Source: Ficedula albicollis
Taxonomy: Eukaryota; Chordata; Aves; Passeriformes; Muscicapidae
Assembly: GCF_000247815.1 (NCBI RefSeq)
Contig: NC_021675.1
Span: 67,041,040 to 67,105,039, forward strand
DNA length: 64,000 bases
Reading direction: 5' to 3'
The position numbers and the translations under genes are program-made. The notes under the pieces were generated by a model. The model saw only the letters and a program-made list of their open reading frames with translations, was not told where the DNA came from and did not search any database. Below are positions 25,001-38,830 of this stretch, piece by piece. The stretch's first letter is position 1; each line of letters starts with the position of its first letter.

Positions 25001-25442
25001 TTCCCTCTCTGGGCTCAGGAGAGGCTGGAACCCCCAAAACTCAACATTTAGAGTGGGATTCACATAGGATGAACAGAGGATTTTGGAAAAAGCATGCCAA
25101 ATGTTAATGAATACCTACAGAGCTCAGCCCAATATTACTGCCATCCTTCTTATTTTCTGAGTTTCTGATGTTAAATTAGACTTCAGATCCTGGGTTACCC
25201 TGGAGTGACAGAGTTCCTGGTTTTGCTGGGCTCACTCCATGCTTCTCCACGTTGTTCCAGGCTCTCAGGAGCAATATATCTATTTCACTGTTAATAAAAG
25301 AGAAAGATTGCATCATTGTCCTGCCCAGTGAGATGGCAGTGTAAGTCCTGTTAGCCAGCCACCAGATCAGGCTTTTACAGTCTGCCAGTGCATCTGTTTT
25401 TGTAGTTGATCAAAACAAGTAAACAGTAAATAAATAAATTTT

Positions 25443-26020
<578 letters not shown>

Positions 26021-27544
26021 AGCTGATAAAAACGAGCTTTATTTAATTTGCTTCTTTAAAGTTTTAAAATCACACTGGAAAATGATGACAATTTTTGTGA
26101 GGTGGTGAAGAAAGAAAGTAATATATGCTATAATTCTCCTCATTCTGCCTCACTCTGCCTTCTTGGTGAGGTAGGAGGAAAGGCTTTAGAGCAGAAAAAA
26201 AAAATAGAAACATAAATCATCAGATTCAAAGGGATTTTCATGATCACAGTGCAGAACCCTGAGGTACTACCCGCAGCCACAGTCAAAACCTAGCAAGATT
26301 AATCTTAAAATTGGCCTGTTTCTTGACTCTTTAATCCACATGCATGATTCTGGGATGCTGTCCCAAGCCCTCATTCTTAGGAACCTGCTGTTTGTTTCCA
26401 TCCCAAAAACATCTACTGCCCAGTTCACTCACTGGGGTGGTGTCTGGGAGATCCATTTGTGAGTTAGTTTTCCAGATGGAAGATCTTCTCAGAAATGTTT
26501 CATGAGGAATCAGGTCCTTGGCAGAACACGGGCGGGCCCTGAGTAATTAAAAAGGCCAGTAATTAAAAAGGTTCTCAGCAGAGAGCTGAGGGGTGCTCTG
26601 TGCTGGGTGGAGCTGGGACATGCTGATGCTAGCAAGAAGAGCAAGAGGCCCCCCAGATCCCTTTATTCTCGGTAAATCTTCTGCAATTATTCCCTGTGTG
26701 GGAGCAGGAGTTCAAGGCAGAGAGGAGCTGATGAATGGCAGAGCCAACAATAATCTGATTTTGCAGCACCGTGGGTCGTTTGGGTTAATGAAGTGACTCC
26801 TGCTCACAGGCAGCCCCACAGACCTGCCAGTGCAACTGGATAATTTGCCTTATTCACGAGCCCCCTGCTGTTTGTAGAGGGGTTTTTAAAACATGGGTGT
26901 CATCTGTTGGCCTTTACAACCTGTGTTTAATAATGGGGATTATGGGCTATTTTTCCCCACCTCATTTACTGATACCTTCTGCTTTCACTGCAATGGTTAC
27001 AATGGTTGATGCTCCTTTGCTTTCCCCCACTTGTGTCTTCGTCCTTTTCATGCAATTAGAAAAAAAAAAAAGAAAGAAAAAAAGAAAAAAAATCTCTTTA
27101 TGTTTGACTGAGAAGCTGTGTGTGTTTTTCATAGTTTAGCTTGAATATCTTGAACATGAAAAACAGCAGCTTGGTTTCACCCCAGAATTTCAAATATGTA
27201 TATTTTAAAATATGACTAAAGCTAAACTGCACAATGTTTTTTGTGATGAACAGGAAAGACTGTGAACTGTTCCACTAAAAACAGTTGAACTTTCTGCATC
27301 AACACTGATTTTTATTGAAAATCATGGTGGATTTAAAATTGCATTGTGACAAGCAAGCTGTTTCTCCATTAAGGAATATAACACATGCTATCTTCTTGAA
27401 AAAAGCTATTATTTTGTTAGTTTATGTTTGGTTTTGGGACACCACAAATGCAGAAATTATACCCAAACAAACTTTTTTTCTTTTTAAGGGCTTTTTTTTC
27501 TTATTTTAGAAAAAAAATCTGATTTCTTTATCTATAAAAGGCAT
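26021..27544. other. Unique sequence, no gene seen
   Basis: No gene or repeat family is recognised. There is an A-rich AAAG-like tract at about 27060-27091. A 17-bp element (AGTAATTAAAAAGG core) is repeated at about 26542 and 26560. Confidence 0.45.
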
Positions 27545-27752
27545 GTAGACATAGGATAAGGGAGAATGGCTTCAAGTGGACTTAAGCTTAAGTTAGATAT
27601 TAAGAAAAAATTCTTTATTATGAGAAGTGCCCAAGGCCAGGCTGGACAGGGCTTGGGACAGTGGAAGGTGTCCCTGCCCATGGCAGGGGGTGAGACAAGG
27701 TTGTCTGTGGGGTCCCTTCCAACCCAAACCACTCTGTGGCTCTCTCATTCTA
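27545..27752 (+). mobile_element. CR1 LINE 3' end, internally deleted
   Basis: The landmarks are GACATAGGATAAGGGAGAAT, TTAAGCTTAAGTTAGATATT, CAAGGCCAGGCTGGACAGGG, GGGACAGTGGAAGGTGTCCC and GGGTCCCTTCCAACCCAAAC. The block between the TTCTTTATTATGAG region and GTGCCCAAGG is shortened relative to 15206-15478. Confidence 0.95.
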
Positions 27753-30114
27753 AATCTGTTTCCAAAAAATTAATTTTAAAACTATCCCTCGCTGTGTTCT
27801 TGTGCGCGCACATCAGCCTCATCTCTTTTTCCTCTTTTTGAGGAAGCCCCTCAGTGAAGTTCATTTAGTTGCAAGCATTGCACATGGGTTAAAAAATTAA
27901 CTGCATCTGGAGAAAGTCTCCTGGGTCTTCTAACACCATGCTTCCTCAGCTTTTGAAATCCCGAAATCTCAGACTGCCAGAGTGTGTTGAGAAGAGCAGC
28001 TCTGTACACTCCCCTTGTTTGGCAGCCTTGTCCCACCCAGGCACTGCTGGATGTTGTTGAAGATGTTTTTTGTTCTCAGTCGATCCCTAGTGCAGCTTTG
28101 CTGAGCTCTGAGGGTCCCGTGCCATCCAAGGGGTGCAGAGAGTAGAGTGCAATTTGGGGGGAAATCTGACAAAACCCGCACGACAAGAAGTGACAGATCA
28201 GGAAAAGCAGCCCTGTTCAGACAGATAAAATGTCACTCTGTGAGCAGGTGACACCTCCACATTATCAGCAGATGACAGCACTGCAGCCTGAGACCTTTGA
28301 CAAGCTTTTATCACAGGTCAGCAAAGGCAGAGAGCAGAATGTGCATGCGGAGTTTTTGGGAAATAATGCAATTCTGAAGTGTCTGAACACCAAAGGTCTT
28401 TGTATAACAAATAGTGTTTTTTGCTGAAGTGATCATATTTTGCTTGGGGGAATTGCCAACACATTTCTTATTTAAATAAAATCGACAATGTATTTTCATC
28501 TAATTTCCTGATTCAAAACCATACATTTTTGAAAGATCCAAGACCACATTCATTACCATCCTTCTACTTAAATAATTTTTGGCAGGTTGGTCTCTAAGTT
28601 TTAAATAAGCCAAAATGAGCTACAGATATGTAGAGCTCTGTACTCCTATTCTTGAAGTAAAATCTGTGAAACTAATTGAGTGAAACTCTTTAATGAGACA
28701 AACCTCATTAAGATGGTAATTCTCCCCTGCACACTGTATCCCCCCTTCCTCTTTCTGAATATTGAGCTAGCATTACCAAAGATTTAGAGAAACATTCGGT
28801 AAAGCTTATTTGTCAGAGCACAAAATAAGAATAAAACCTGACAACAATTCATATGGCCAGCTAATGAAAAAACTGGTCATGAATCAAATATATAGATTAA
28901 GTTTGGGAGGCTTTGATATGCCCTGTGGTGGCTGAGATGGGCCAGAGCTGGCAGATACAGCACAAGCACCTATGGAGACTCCTGGCTGATGACCAGCTAT
29001 GATGAGGTGGGGAATTTTAGCACCCTGTGTTTAGAAGCCTTTAAAAAGGCAAATATGGAAATTAAGTTAATATGCACAGGATGATTTTCTCAGAGTTTAG
29101 AAGGAAAAAAACCCCAAATAATCCAATCAGTGTTTGGGTAGGTGCAGTATCCAAAGGCTTCCTCAGAAGATTCCAAGGCAGACTGAGTTTTTACTGAACA
29201 TAACTGGAAGAAACCATGGATGAAGTGCCTCCACACACAAAAATTCTTTTAGAAAACACAGTGGCGTTCACCTAGGCTCTTGTTCAAGTGAGTCACTGAA
29301 GTTTTCTCCAGTGGAAAAGCATAGCACACAGCAAAATTTGCTCTAATTATGTGTGTTTCTAGGATAGAAAGCTGAAATGGACACCAGTCCCTCCCCAACA
29401 TCCTGAAAGTCCCCAGGGCAGCTGAGCTACCCAACCCATAGGTGAAGGAATGAGGTTCAAAGCCTGAATCCATTTCAAGTGCTGGAATGTTCCTTCTTTT
29501 CAGCTTGTAAAGGAGACACAGGGACTTTCACCTTCTCCTTTGGGTGTTTCCCATTGCAGTCTGAGTGCCAGCAGTGGTGACATTCCACTGTCCCTCCCCA
29601 TCTCTGCCTCCTCTCCAGAGCCCCCATCTGTAAGGGTTGTTGTACATTCCTTTGCCCCACCTTGGATCTGGCCTGTTCCCTTGGAAACATCTCTGTGTGC
29701 TTCCCTCCAAGCATTAACCTTGTTTGTCCTCGTGTGGAGGAGAATCTGGCAGGAAAAGGCTGAATGAGCATGGCAGGCTGCAGGGAGACCCCGCTGCCCC
29801 ATGCTGGGCACGAGGCAGGGTCCAGCCCGTGTCTGGCATCCCTGGAGCTTCCTGAAGTCCTCTCTGCAGGGAGCCAGGGAACAGCTGGCTCTGTATTTTC
29901 AGGATTTTCTGTTCCCAGTCCTTGCCTCCAGCAGCTGTGCTGAGCTGCACATCTCAGGGTACCACAGCAAGGGGAGACACCCCGGGAGGGTGAACTGCAC
30001 AAGCCCAGCCCCTGCTTTAACTCACTCAGGGAGGTGGCTTTTCTATTCCCTTCCTGCATTCAGACTGTCTCAATGAGGCACAACTTCCCTGCATTTCCAG
30101 ACAACAAATATATT
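27753..30114. other. Unique sequence, no gene seen
   Basis: No exon is recognised. The minus frame 29475-30059 (194 codons) lies in GC-richer DNA and has no recognisable domain. The AT-rich segment 28500-28880 has the texture of conserved non-coding sequence, but that cannot be judged without alignment. Confidence 0.45.
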
Positions 30115-30410
30115 TAGAATCATAGAGTTGTTAAAGTTGAAAAAGATTTCCAAGATCATCAAGTCCAGCCTTCAACTGAATATGACCCTACTCACTAAAC
30201 CATATCACAAAGTGCCGTGTCTGCTCATTTTTTGAACTCTTCCAGGGATGTTGACTCCACCACTTTGCCAGGCAGCCTGTTCCAATAACCACTGTTTCCG
30301 TGAAGATTTTTTCCTAATATCCGGCCTGAACCTTCCTATTTATCTGTATTCAGTATCACCTTCATGCCCTTCTCCAGGGCTCCCTCCCCTCTCCTCACGT
30401 CCATGAGCAA
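30115..30410 (-). mobile_element. CR1 LINE 3' end
   Basis: Minus-strand CR1: AGAATCATAGAGTTGTTAAA (3' octamer tail reversed), ATCATCAAGTCCAGCCTTCA, GGGATGTTGACTCCACCACT, GGCAGCCTGTTCCAATAACC, TTTTTTCCTAATATCCGGCC and CCTTCTCCAGGGCTCCCTC. Confidence 0.93.
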
Positions 30411-31016
30411 CATTTAAAAAACATTAACATTTTAAAAACAGGCAGATGAGCAGACAAATAAAACACCACCTTTTGAAAAGCCTGGCTCTGTCCTTTCCAC
30501 AGATACCATCACTTTTGTATGATAAGAGATACGGCTCCCTCACGTTTGAATTTGTCTCAGAGACACCCAGGAGAAATAGCAGAGTGAGTCAGGAGGAGGT
30601 TGGAGCCCATCAGGGTGGGATGATGGCCACACTGACCCGGCTGGCAGATCCTGTCAGCCCTGCAGACACACCAGCAGCTCATCCTGCTCAGAGCTGGGGC
30701 ATGGCAGGGCTTAGCTCAGCTCAGGAAGGCAAGGCAGGGGAATGAGCATGGCAGGGTAAATGTGCAAATGTTAGCACAGCACCTCAGCCAGTCCCTTCAG
30801 AATCCAGCAGGTGTTTTGCTCCTGTGCTGGAGCACGTCCAGCTGGGCTCATTCTGAGAGCGTGGCTGCACCGTGTGTGTTAATTTGTTCCTGGTTCATCC
30901 TTGAGCAGCCAGTGTCTGCTTTGAGACAGGAGATTAATGGTTGCCCGGGGAGAAATGAGAAGATGGAAAAATCAACTCCTGTGGTTACTTATTATTGCTG
31001 GATTTAAACACTGCCC
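30411..31016. other. Unique sequence, no gene seen
   Basis: About 600 bases with no recognised element or exon. Confidence 0.5.
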
Positions 31017-31216
31017 AACACTTTTAAAAAGAATATTCTTTAGGAAGGAATTGTGGATGCCCCATCCCTGGGAGTGTTCAAGGCAAGGCTGCATGGGGGT
31101 TGGAGCAACCTGTTTAGTGGAAGGTGTCCCTGCCCGTGGGTGGGGCTCAGAACAAGGTGATCTTTAGGGTCCCTTCCACCCCAAACCACTCTGTGGCTCC
31201 ATGGTTCTATGATGAG
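31017..31216 (+). mobile_element. CR1 LINE 3' end
   Basis: The landmarks are ATTGTGGATGCCCCATCCCT, GGAGTGTTCAAGGCAAGGCT, GTGGAAGGTGTCCCTGCCCG, TGATCTTTAGGGTCCCTTCC and a GTTCTATGAT tail. Confidence 0.94.
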
Positions 31217-31686
31217 GAATGCTAGAGGCGCTTCCAGGACAGGGACCTATGATATGAGACCTGACTATCCAGCAGCTGCAAAGCACTAAATCAACTTGTC
31301 TCACTGAGATCACTGTGCAAACACACGATTTACAGCCTCCTGCAGCAGAGTGTCAGCCACATAATTCCTGCTGCTGGATGCTCTGCTGAACGCTTTTGTA
31401 TTTACAAGAATGCACAGAGAGCTGCAGAACGAGACATGGTTTATTGCCGTGTGTGTGTGTGCTGCTGTGCACACCGGGGGATTGCTTTAGTGGGCAATAA
31501 GCTGCTAAAAGACTGAGACACTGGTAGCTAACACCCAGAGAACCCAACTGCTTGGGGCTGTAATGTGAGCAGTGGGTCTCATCAGCATTAATGACTTATC
31601 CTCTCTGCTGCTCTCACATGGAGGGGAAAACATAAGTGACAGATGAAAAAAATCCCTACACTTTGCTAAATATAATGCAGTGGAAT
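31217..31686. other. Unique sequence, no gene seen
   Basis: No recognised element apart from a short GT run near 31450. Confidence 0.5.
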
Positions 31687-32151
31687 TGTTGCCTTGAGAG
31701 GCTACCTAGAACAGAGGCTAGAGAGAGTAAAGGAATAAAGCAGGGATTTATTAAAAGGCCTTCTAAGGATTCACCTTGGGCAGTGTAAGAGCCCAGCCAT
31801 GGCTACACCCACGATGGACCTGAGAGCCCAGCCATGGCTACACCCAAGATGGACCCTGGGCCATGAGTTTTCGCACTTTTATAAGTTTTGGTCCATTTAC
31901 AAATTGGGGTTAATTGTCCAATTCCAGCTCAGGTTCTGCAGTCCCATCCTCCCAGATTCTCTCCTCAATTCTCTGCTGTTTGCAGTTTTTGGGGTTGAAG
32001 CTGCAGTGCTGTCCTTGGTTCTGGGGCTGGAAAAGGATTGTTTTGTCTGACTGAACTGGGAGGAGAACTTGTTAACACTTTATATGAAGTTCAGAGTTGT
32101 ATACTAATGCAGTAGAGATTCTGGAAAATATGAAAGCTAAAACTTAAATCA
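31687..32151 (-). mobile_element. Solo LTR of a passerine-type endogenous retrovirus
   Basis: The plus strand begins TGTTGCCTTGAGAGGCTACC at 31687 and ends CTTAAATCA at 32151. Read on the minus strand, this gives an LTR that starts TGATTTAAG, contains AATAAATCCCTGC (a polyadenylation region) and ends GGCAACA. The left flank TGGAAT (31681-31686) and right flank TTGGAAT (32152-32158) suggest an imperfect target-site duplication. Other recognised blocks are TTTTGGTCCATTTACAAATT and AAAAGGATTGTTTTGTCTGA. No internal viral genes are present. Confidence 0.78.
31788..31857 (+). repeat. 35-bp tandem duplication within the LTR
   Basis: AGAGCCCAGCCATGGCTACA recurs at 31788 and 31823. The two units differ at CCACGATGG against CCAAGATGG. 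Confidence 0.9.
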
Positions 32152-33183
32152 TTGGAATTATGACTGAGCTCATCACAGTTTTTCCATATTTCAATTGTGG
32201 AATTTCTCTTTTCCATAATTATTGCAGGTCACACTCGTCAGTGGATTTGTCAATCTCTTCATACGCCTCTGGAAATGAAATGGTGCATTACCTAATTCAT
32301 TGCTGCACAAGGAAAAAAATTTAGGAGCCTTTTGGCTTCTTGTCCAGACTAGTTAAGTTCATAATAAATGGGTGGGATTCCTGCAGCTGTCAGCAGTGCA
32401 AGTCCTGCCTGCTTAGTTCCTTCTAATAGTTATTAAATATTCAATTTAGGTGCTGGAGGCCAATTGTCTTCTATGTTTGATCTGTCTTGAGCGACAGGGA
32501 TGTCAGTGCAGTAAAGATTTTGCATTTCCATAAATATGGCACTTGTCAGATCCCATCAGCCTTCTGCAAGGTCGTCTGAAAGCGCAGCTCTGCTGTGGTT
32601 TGCAGCACTTGCCAAGGAGTAATCCAGTTTGTGGCTTTGAGACTCCATTCTCACGTGCACTGTTTGAAGGGGTCCTTTCAGAAATGAAATGTTGGCCCTG
32701 CTCCTCATTAGGGAGCTCACACACTTCAGGGGATTTAGGTTCTATATTCCACTTTGTCAGTACAGGTGAACACTTAAATTTGTGCATTCGTGTCCGATTT
32801 ATTCTCCAGTTGAAGAATTTTCAGGAGTTTTCTGAATTTTTCACATCTCAAGGGTAATTGTTCTCGATTCAGATTGACTATTGCTGCTTACTCATTTATG
32901 AAATGTCATCAAATAAAAATCAAATTAGACAATGAGGATGTATTAGACAGTGAGTATATTCAGTTTCATGAAGATAGAGAAAGATCACATAGGACGGATA
33001 CTTCCCCTGAGTAATTATGATTCACTAGAAATATATATATGTGGAGTACTATATAATTTAAATGTGTGGATATTAATATATCAATATTTATATATAATAT
33101 TTAAATATTAATGTAAGAATATATATACATATATTAATTATAATATTTTCCCTCAATTTGTTTGATTAATTACATATTTCAAT
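32152..33183. other. Unique AT-rich sequence
   Basis: No gene is recognised. 33029-33145 is dense in TATA/ATATT simple sequence. Confidence 0.5.
33029..33145 (+). repeat. AT-rich low-complexity tract
   Basis: Imperfect ATAT/TAAT/AATATT sequence. Confidence 0.85.
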
Positions 33184-33867
<684 letters not shown>

Positions 33868-34487
33868 AGGGAGCAGATGAGTGAAAGCAAAAGGATAGGT
33901 AGTGAAAAAATTAATTTTTAATTTGTAGATGAGAATAAAGAGCAAGGATGTGATGGATATGCAGCTCATTTCCTTTCAGAAAAAGCTGACAAGCACAATA
34001 GAATGCTTTTGGAAACAAGACATCATCAGTGACGTTCACTGCTTCTGGATGAATTAGGGAAAACAGTAATAGGAATATTCAAAAAACACTTAAATGTGAA
34101 TAAGAAGTCCAATAAAACCTCTCAGTAAAATTAGTGACTGATAGCATTTTTTAAAAAAAATTTGAAATTAGACCCCTCTTTAATATAATTTTGAGTTTGG
34201 AACACCATTGACTTCAGAGGATGAAGTACAGACTAATCTTCATTTTTCAGGATATGCAAGCCTTTACTCCCCATGTTGCACAAAGAACAGGGATTAGAGT
34301 CAACCTGCCACAGATTTGGCTGAGAAAGGTGCTTTTATTTGGGTGAAAATTTCCCTCTGTTTTTCCCTAAAACAGAAATAATTTAACTTGTTATATTTTA
34401 AAATACTAAAAATATTAAGAAAACAAAACTGTGGGTCAAAGAGAGATCATCTGAATGATCAAACTCAATACTTTATTCATGCAGGAA
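33868..34487. other. Unique sequence, no gene seen
   Basis: A-rich sequence without a recognised element. Confidence 0.5.
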
Positions 34488-34660
34488 GAAATCTGGTTCC
34501 ACCCCTGCCGTGGGCAGGGACACCTTCCACTGTCCCAGGTCACTCCAAGCCCTGTCCAGCCTGGCCTTGGACATTTCCAGGGATCCACGGGCAGCAGGGG
34601 CAGCCACAGCTGCTCTGGGCACCCTGTGCCAGGGCTGCCCACCTTCAAATGAAAGAATCA
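34488..34660 (-). mobile_element. CR1 LINE 3' end
   Basis: Minus-strand CR1 blocks: TGGTTCCACCCCTGCCGTGG, GGGACACCTTCCACTGTCCC, CCAGCCTGGCCTTGGACATT, TCCAGGGATCCACGGGCAGC and CTGCTCTGGGCACCCTGTGC. The terminal octamer tail is not obvious. Confidence 0.93.
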
Positions 34661-36739
34661 TGCAGTGTATTTTAATTAAAAAAATTCAGTAATACTCTAG
34701 ATACGCATGCGGAATATTTTGTCTAAAAAGAAAAAAAAAACAGCGTAAAACTTTGGAAATCTCTCAGCAGAAAATCTACTAGCTTTGTTCTTTTTATTAA
34801 TACAGAGCACAACCTGAAGATACTGGAGGAAATGGGAAGATATTTTAAAATTCGCTGCATCTTTAATAATTGTTTTTATTTTTATTAGTAGTGTTTTCAC
34901 GCTGCTTAAGCTTTCAAAGCTAATAACTAGAAAAGCCTGTTTGTAATTTCACCAAACAATGAGTTATAGGTAAATCAATCCTAAATTAATAGCAATGAAA
35001 AATGGCCCTGGCACTGCTCTAGAACATTAAAGGGAGCAACTCAAACACCAGTTTTGTCATCAGAAATCCCTGCAAGATCTGCCCCACTCTGATCACAACT
35101 CTGTCATTTTTCTCATCACTGTCAAAAAACAAAGCAAAGTAAAATATGAAGTTTTAATTAAAAATCTGAGTACAAGCAAAGGGATTACTACAGCTCAAGG
35201 CTCATCAAGCATTTTAAGATTTAGGTCAAAGCCATAATAAACAACAAAAAAAAAAGAAGAAAAAAGAAAAAAGATTAATTTTATTAAAAAGAAACTTCTA
35301 AATTCAGGGGGACAATAAAACTGAAGCATTTTCATGCAGAGAGCTCAGACTAAATCTTGATGCTGCCATGTCCTGATTTTTCTCCTCCTTTAGCTCATCA
35401 GCCCACTTCTGTAAGATCTTTGCTGAAGTACGTGGCAAACAACACCATAATTATAATTTTGTAAATTATGTGTGATAACAGAACTATATTTTCTTCCAAC
35501 TCCTTGTTGTGGAAATTAATAATTTCTTTCATGAAGATACGTAAGACTTGAAGCCTATCTGCAAACTGAAGCTCACTGACAGCACCACCAGATGATTTAC
35601 AAAATCAAGTGCCTAATTACACGGTCTCATAAATATTCATTCTCGTGTTCGCAGTTATGGAGGAGAGAAAGTGAACATGTTGATTAATCAATTGATGGTA
35701 TCTGATTCATCTGGCTATACAAATGGGAAAGAGAAGGCAGCAGAGCAATTTCCAGCAAATCTCAGCTCCAGCAGATTGTATTGCTTAGGAATGTTAACAT
35801 GAAATGAGAAATTAATAAGCACTAAAAATTAAAGGGTGAGAGAGAGCAAAGGGGAATGCAGGAAAAGTGAGTGGATTTTTCACATCTGTTGGCCCTGTTG
35901 CTTAATTCGGGTGATGGTATAAAATTCATGCTTCCCTTACTGAAGTTCATAAAATTTGCCTTTTTAAGCTTGGCCAGACTTGAGACATAGTGGCCAAATG
36001 GTTTGATTCAAGCTGCTTTTTTATTTGGACATAGGAAAAATGGCTAAGCCTTTTCCACAAATGCAAACAGTAAGAAATAATTTTTTAATCTGCTTTAACA
36101 AAACATGAGGAAATTAAAAAACCTCTCAGTGCTAGTGCTAATGGTTATTAAATCCAGAGGAGCACAATGCCTGGCAGTTTTGGATGAGAGGTCCATTCTG
36201 GAAAGGGTGGGGAAGCACAGTGGATTTGTGTGCATTATAAATCTTTGAAAACTTGTGTTTCACGTTAGAAACTTGCTGTGTGTTGGGAGGTTGAGCACCA
36301 ACACAACACCCCGGAACGCCTGCAGCTCCCCTGGCCTGCAGAAATGATGCCCTTTTGGGACATGATTACACTGCCCCGGAGTGCCTGGAAAGGAGGGGAC
36401 AGACAATCACTGAAGTCCCCTCAAGCAGATACGAATTCTCCTGACCTCTCTCCAGAGACTCTCAGCAGCCTTTGGAAAACTGGTTCCTAATTAGGCACCG
36501 CAGCTGTGCTGAGCTCCTGCTGAGCTGAGGGGGTCAGCTCTGGCTGAGGAGCAGGCTCCAGGAGTTTATTCCCTTAACACGGGGTCAGAGATGGGGAAGA
36601 AAGGCAGGGCTGGGGAAGAGGATTTGTCTGAAGCCAGACACAAAGGTAGGAAAACAACACAGCTCCCTGCTCCCTCTGTTCCCTGCTGTAAATGTGGTGT
36701 CTGCACCACCTCATCAGTGGCTTGTCTGAAGTTTGCTTC
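34661..36739. other. Unique sequence; candidate conserved non-coding stretch
   Basis: No gene is recognised. 35410-35740 is AT-rich and complex, with TAATTA- and ATTAATCAATTGATGG-type homeodomain-like motifs and no long open frame. That is the texture of a conserved regulatory element, but conservation is untested. The A-rich tract near 35240-35275 is low complexity. Confidence 0.4.
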
Positions 36740-36930
36740 TGTCTTCACTCAGAGCCGGGATTGAAAGCACAAAGGAGACGGGTTTTCTCATGCTCGGGCT
36801 TGGTTGTTTATTAAATCTTATCTGAAGTACAGAGAGTTCTGCAAGACTTCTACCTACCAGCTAAAAGTGAGAGAAATGGAGCTGAATCTAGCTAGTCACA
36901 AGGTCTTTTGGCAATACTTTATCAACTGCT
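36740..36930 (-). mobile_element. LTR fragment of the same family as 2625-3188 and 42277-42781
   Basis: It begins TGTCTTCACTCAGAGCC at 36740, which is the LTR's minus-strand ...ACA end. It then shares GGGATTGAAAGCAC, TGTTTATTAAATCTTA, AGTACAGAGAGTTCTGCAA and ACCAGCTAAAAGTGAG with the other copies. Similarity fades after about 36930, and a diverged remainder may reach about 37090. It preserves the terminal 55 bp or so that the 42277 copy lacks. Confidence 0.7.
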
Positions 36931-38557
36931 ACTACAGTCTCTACTGAAACTCTTTCCCCTCATAGAGGTTTATTTTCTTCTTTTTGCCACCAGATTTTTT
37001 TTCCTTCTGCCTTCCTTACTTTTAACTCTCATGGTGAATGGTTTTTTTGAAAGCACCTTCTTTTTTTTTGCAGAGCACTGAAGGGGAATTCAGGAATGAG
37101 AATGTGCAGGAAGGAAAGGCACCTATCGCTTTGATAAAGAAATCATTCATTACCTATTCTTACAGTAATTAAATCATAGTGATATCCCTAACATGAAAGA
37201 GTTGTGCTCTTAAGTGTACTAAATGTATTAAAAAGCATTATATGTGTTCCATTCTGTATGTTACAGACTTTCCTGTACATTACAGGAATATTTCCATCTG
37301 TCTTTACAGAGGAAATCAGATATTTGTATATTATTGATACAATTAAAATATTCATGTCAAAAAATTATTTGAGTGTGTGCGTCAATAACCAAAAAAGAGT
37401 TTAAACTTTCTCTATTGTACTGCTGTATTAGATGTTCACAGTCAGTCACTTTTCAGGGGTTATAATAGCAAAGTGGCTGGTTTTTTTTTTTTCCTAGATT
37501 ATTCAGTGATTTTAGCTGTAGGAAGATAAAAAATAAATTTTTTTTTGCCATTGAAAAAATATCTTGGCTGTATGCAGAGATTGCCTCTTACTGAAGCTCT
37601 TTCCTGTTTCAGCTCACACAACTTCCTAAGAATAGGAATTTTTATTTTGGGAGTCAGACTCACATTAAAACAGTCAAAAAAAGAGTTGATTTTCAGACCT
37701 CCTAAGCTATACATGAATGCAGCCAGAAATGGAATAATCAAGAATTCCTTCATCCTGAGCTAAGGACTTTTAGGATGCTCCAGCTTTCCTACCTATATCA
37801 CACATTTGTCCCCAAAACACTTTTCTTTTTTTTTTTTTTATGGGATTTTTCAGCTTCACAGTCCCATTATTCTGATGAAATGCCCTTTCCCTGCACACAG
37901 AGGATTTTGTGGAAGTTCTCAGAGCAGCCTCTCCCATCCTGTGTCAGCCACTCCTCCCCCTGGTGCTCCCTGAGTGCCACACCAGGGTGCTCCATGTCCC
38001 AGTGCCACAGGCTGCAGGGGCTGCCTTGCACTCTTGTGCCTTTCTGGTGCCACTTTACAGCTTCATTTTCAGGCCTCTGGTGCATTAAATTGGTTCCCAA
38101 CAGGCTGTGAATAAAACACAATTTTATTTTTTTGGACGCTACGTTTGTTTTTATGATAAAAGCACATTATGTGTGAGAATGCACGAAGCTGGTAACACAG
38201 TTGTGGTGCCCAGGCTCCATCTGGGGGGAGGGATGAGTGTGACCATTTTCCAACATTGATGACTCCCAAACTGACATCTGTGAAATGCTTCTGCCCCAGC
38301 CACGACGCCTCACTAAAAATTGGAGCTGTGGAGTAAATTACTGCAGGCTCCAGAGACCTTTTGCCTGGCTCATTACAACAGCATCTAGCCAGGAGCCAGC
38401 ACCTAAGCACCTTCCTGAAATTTTATGTGGCTTTGCCTTGCTTGTTCCTCTTGCCATATTTCTCTGCTTTCAGTCCTGATCATGGTGTGAATCACAGGGT
38501 GATGAAATCAGGGCAAATTGCTCAGCTGCTCAGACAAGCTGAGCTTTGCATCAATGC
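36931..38557. other. Unique sequence, no gene seen
   Basis: May include the diverged remainder of the LTR to about 37090. There are T-runs near 37480 and 37827. No exon is recognised. Confidence 0.45.
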
Positions 38558-38830
38558 ACAGTATCACAGAAAATGGAGCAGTGCTTTGGGTTGAAGGGAG
38601 CCTAAAGATTATCTTGTTCCAACCCCTGCCACAGGCAGGGACACCTTCCACTATCCCAGGCTGCTCCAAGATCCATCCAACTCATCCTTTGAACACTTCC
38701 AGGGATTGTGAGCCCACAGCCTCTCTGGGCAATCTATTCCACTGCCTCACCACCCTCACAGCAAAGAATTGATTCCTAATATCTAATCTGAACCTGCCCT
38801 CCTTCACTTTAAGGCCCTTGGACCTTTGCT
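38558..38830 (-). mobile_element. CR1 LINE 3' end
   Basis: Minus-strand CR1 blocks: AGTATCACAGAAAATGGAGC, TTATCTTGTTCCAACCCCTG, GGGACACCTTCCACTATCCC, CTCTGGGCAATCTATTCCAC, CTCACCACCCTCACAGCAAA, CCTAATATCTAATCTGAACC and CTTTAAGGCCCTTGG. Confidence 0.95.

Larger units (their letters stand above)
15479..25442. other. About 10 kb of unique sequence, no gene seen
   Basis: No interspersed repeat with clear family landmarks and no exon is recognised. Minor items are a (TA)n tract at 17503-17540, T-rich low complexity at about 19770-19822, and a 38-bp tandem duplication at 24931-25000. The minus frame at 23650-24087 has no recognisable protein features. Confidence 0.45.

Noticed and set aside
29475..30059. 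194-residue minus-strand frame
   Set aside because: It is the longest non-repetitive frame, but it has no recognisable domain, has competing frames on both strands, and has a length that chance can give in GC-richer DNA of a 64-kb window.
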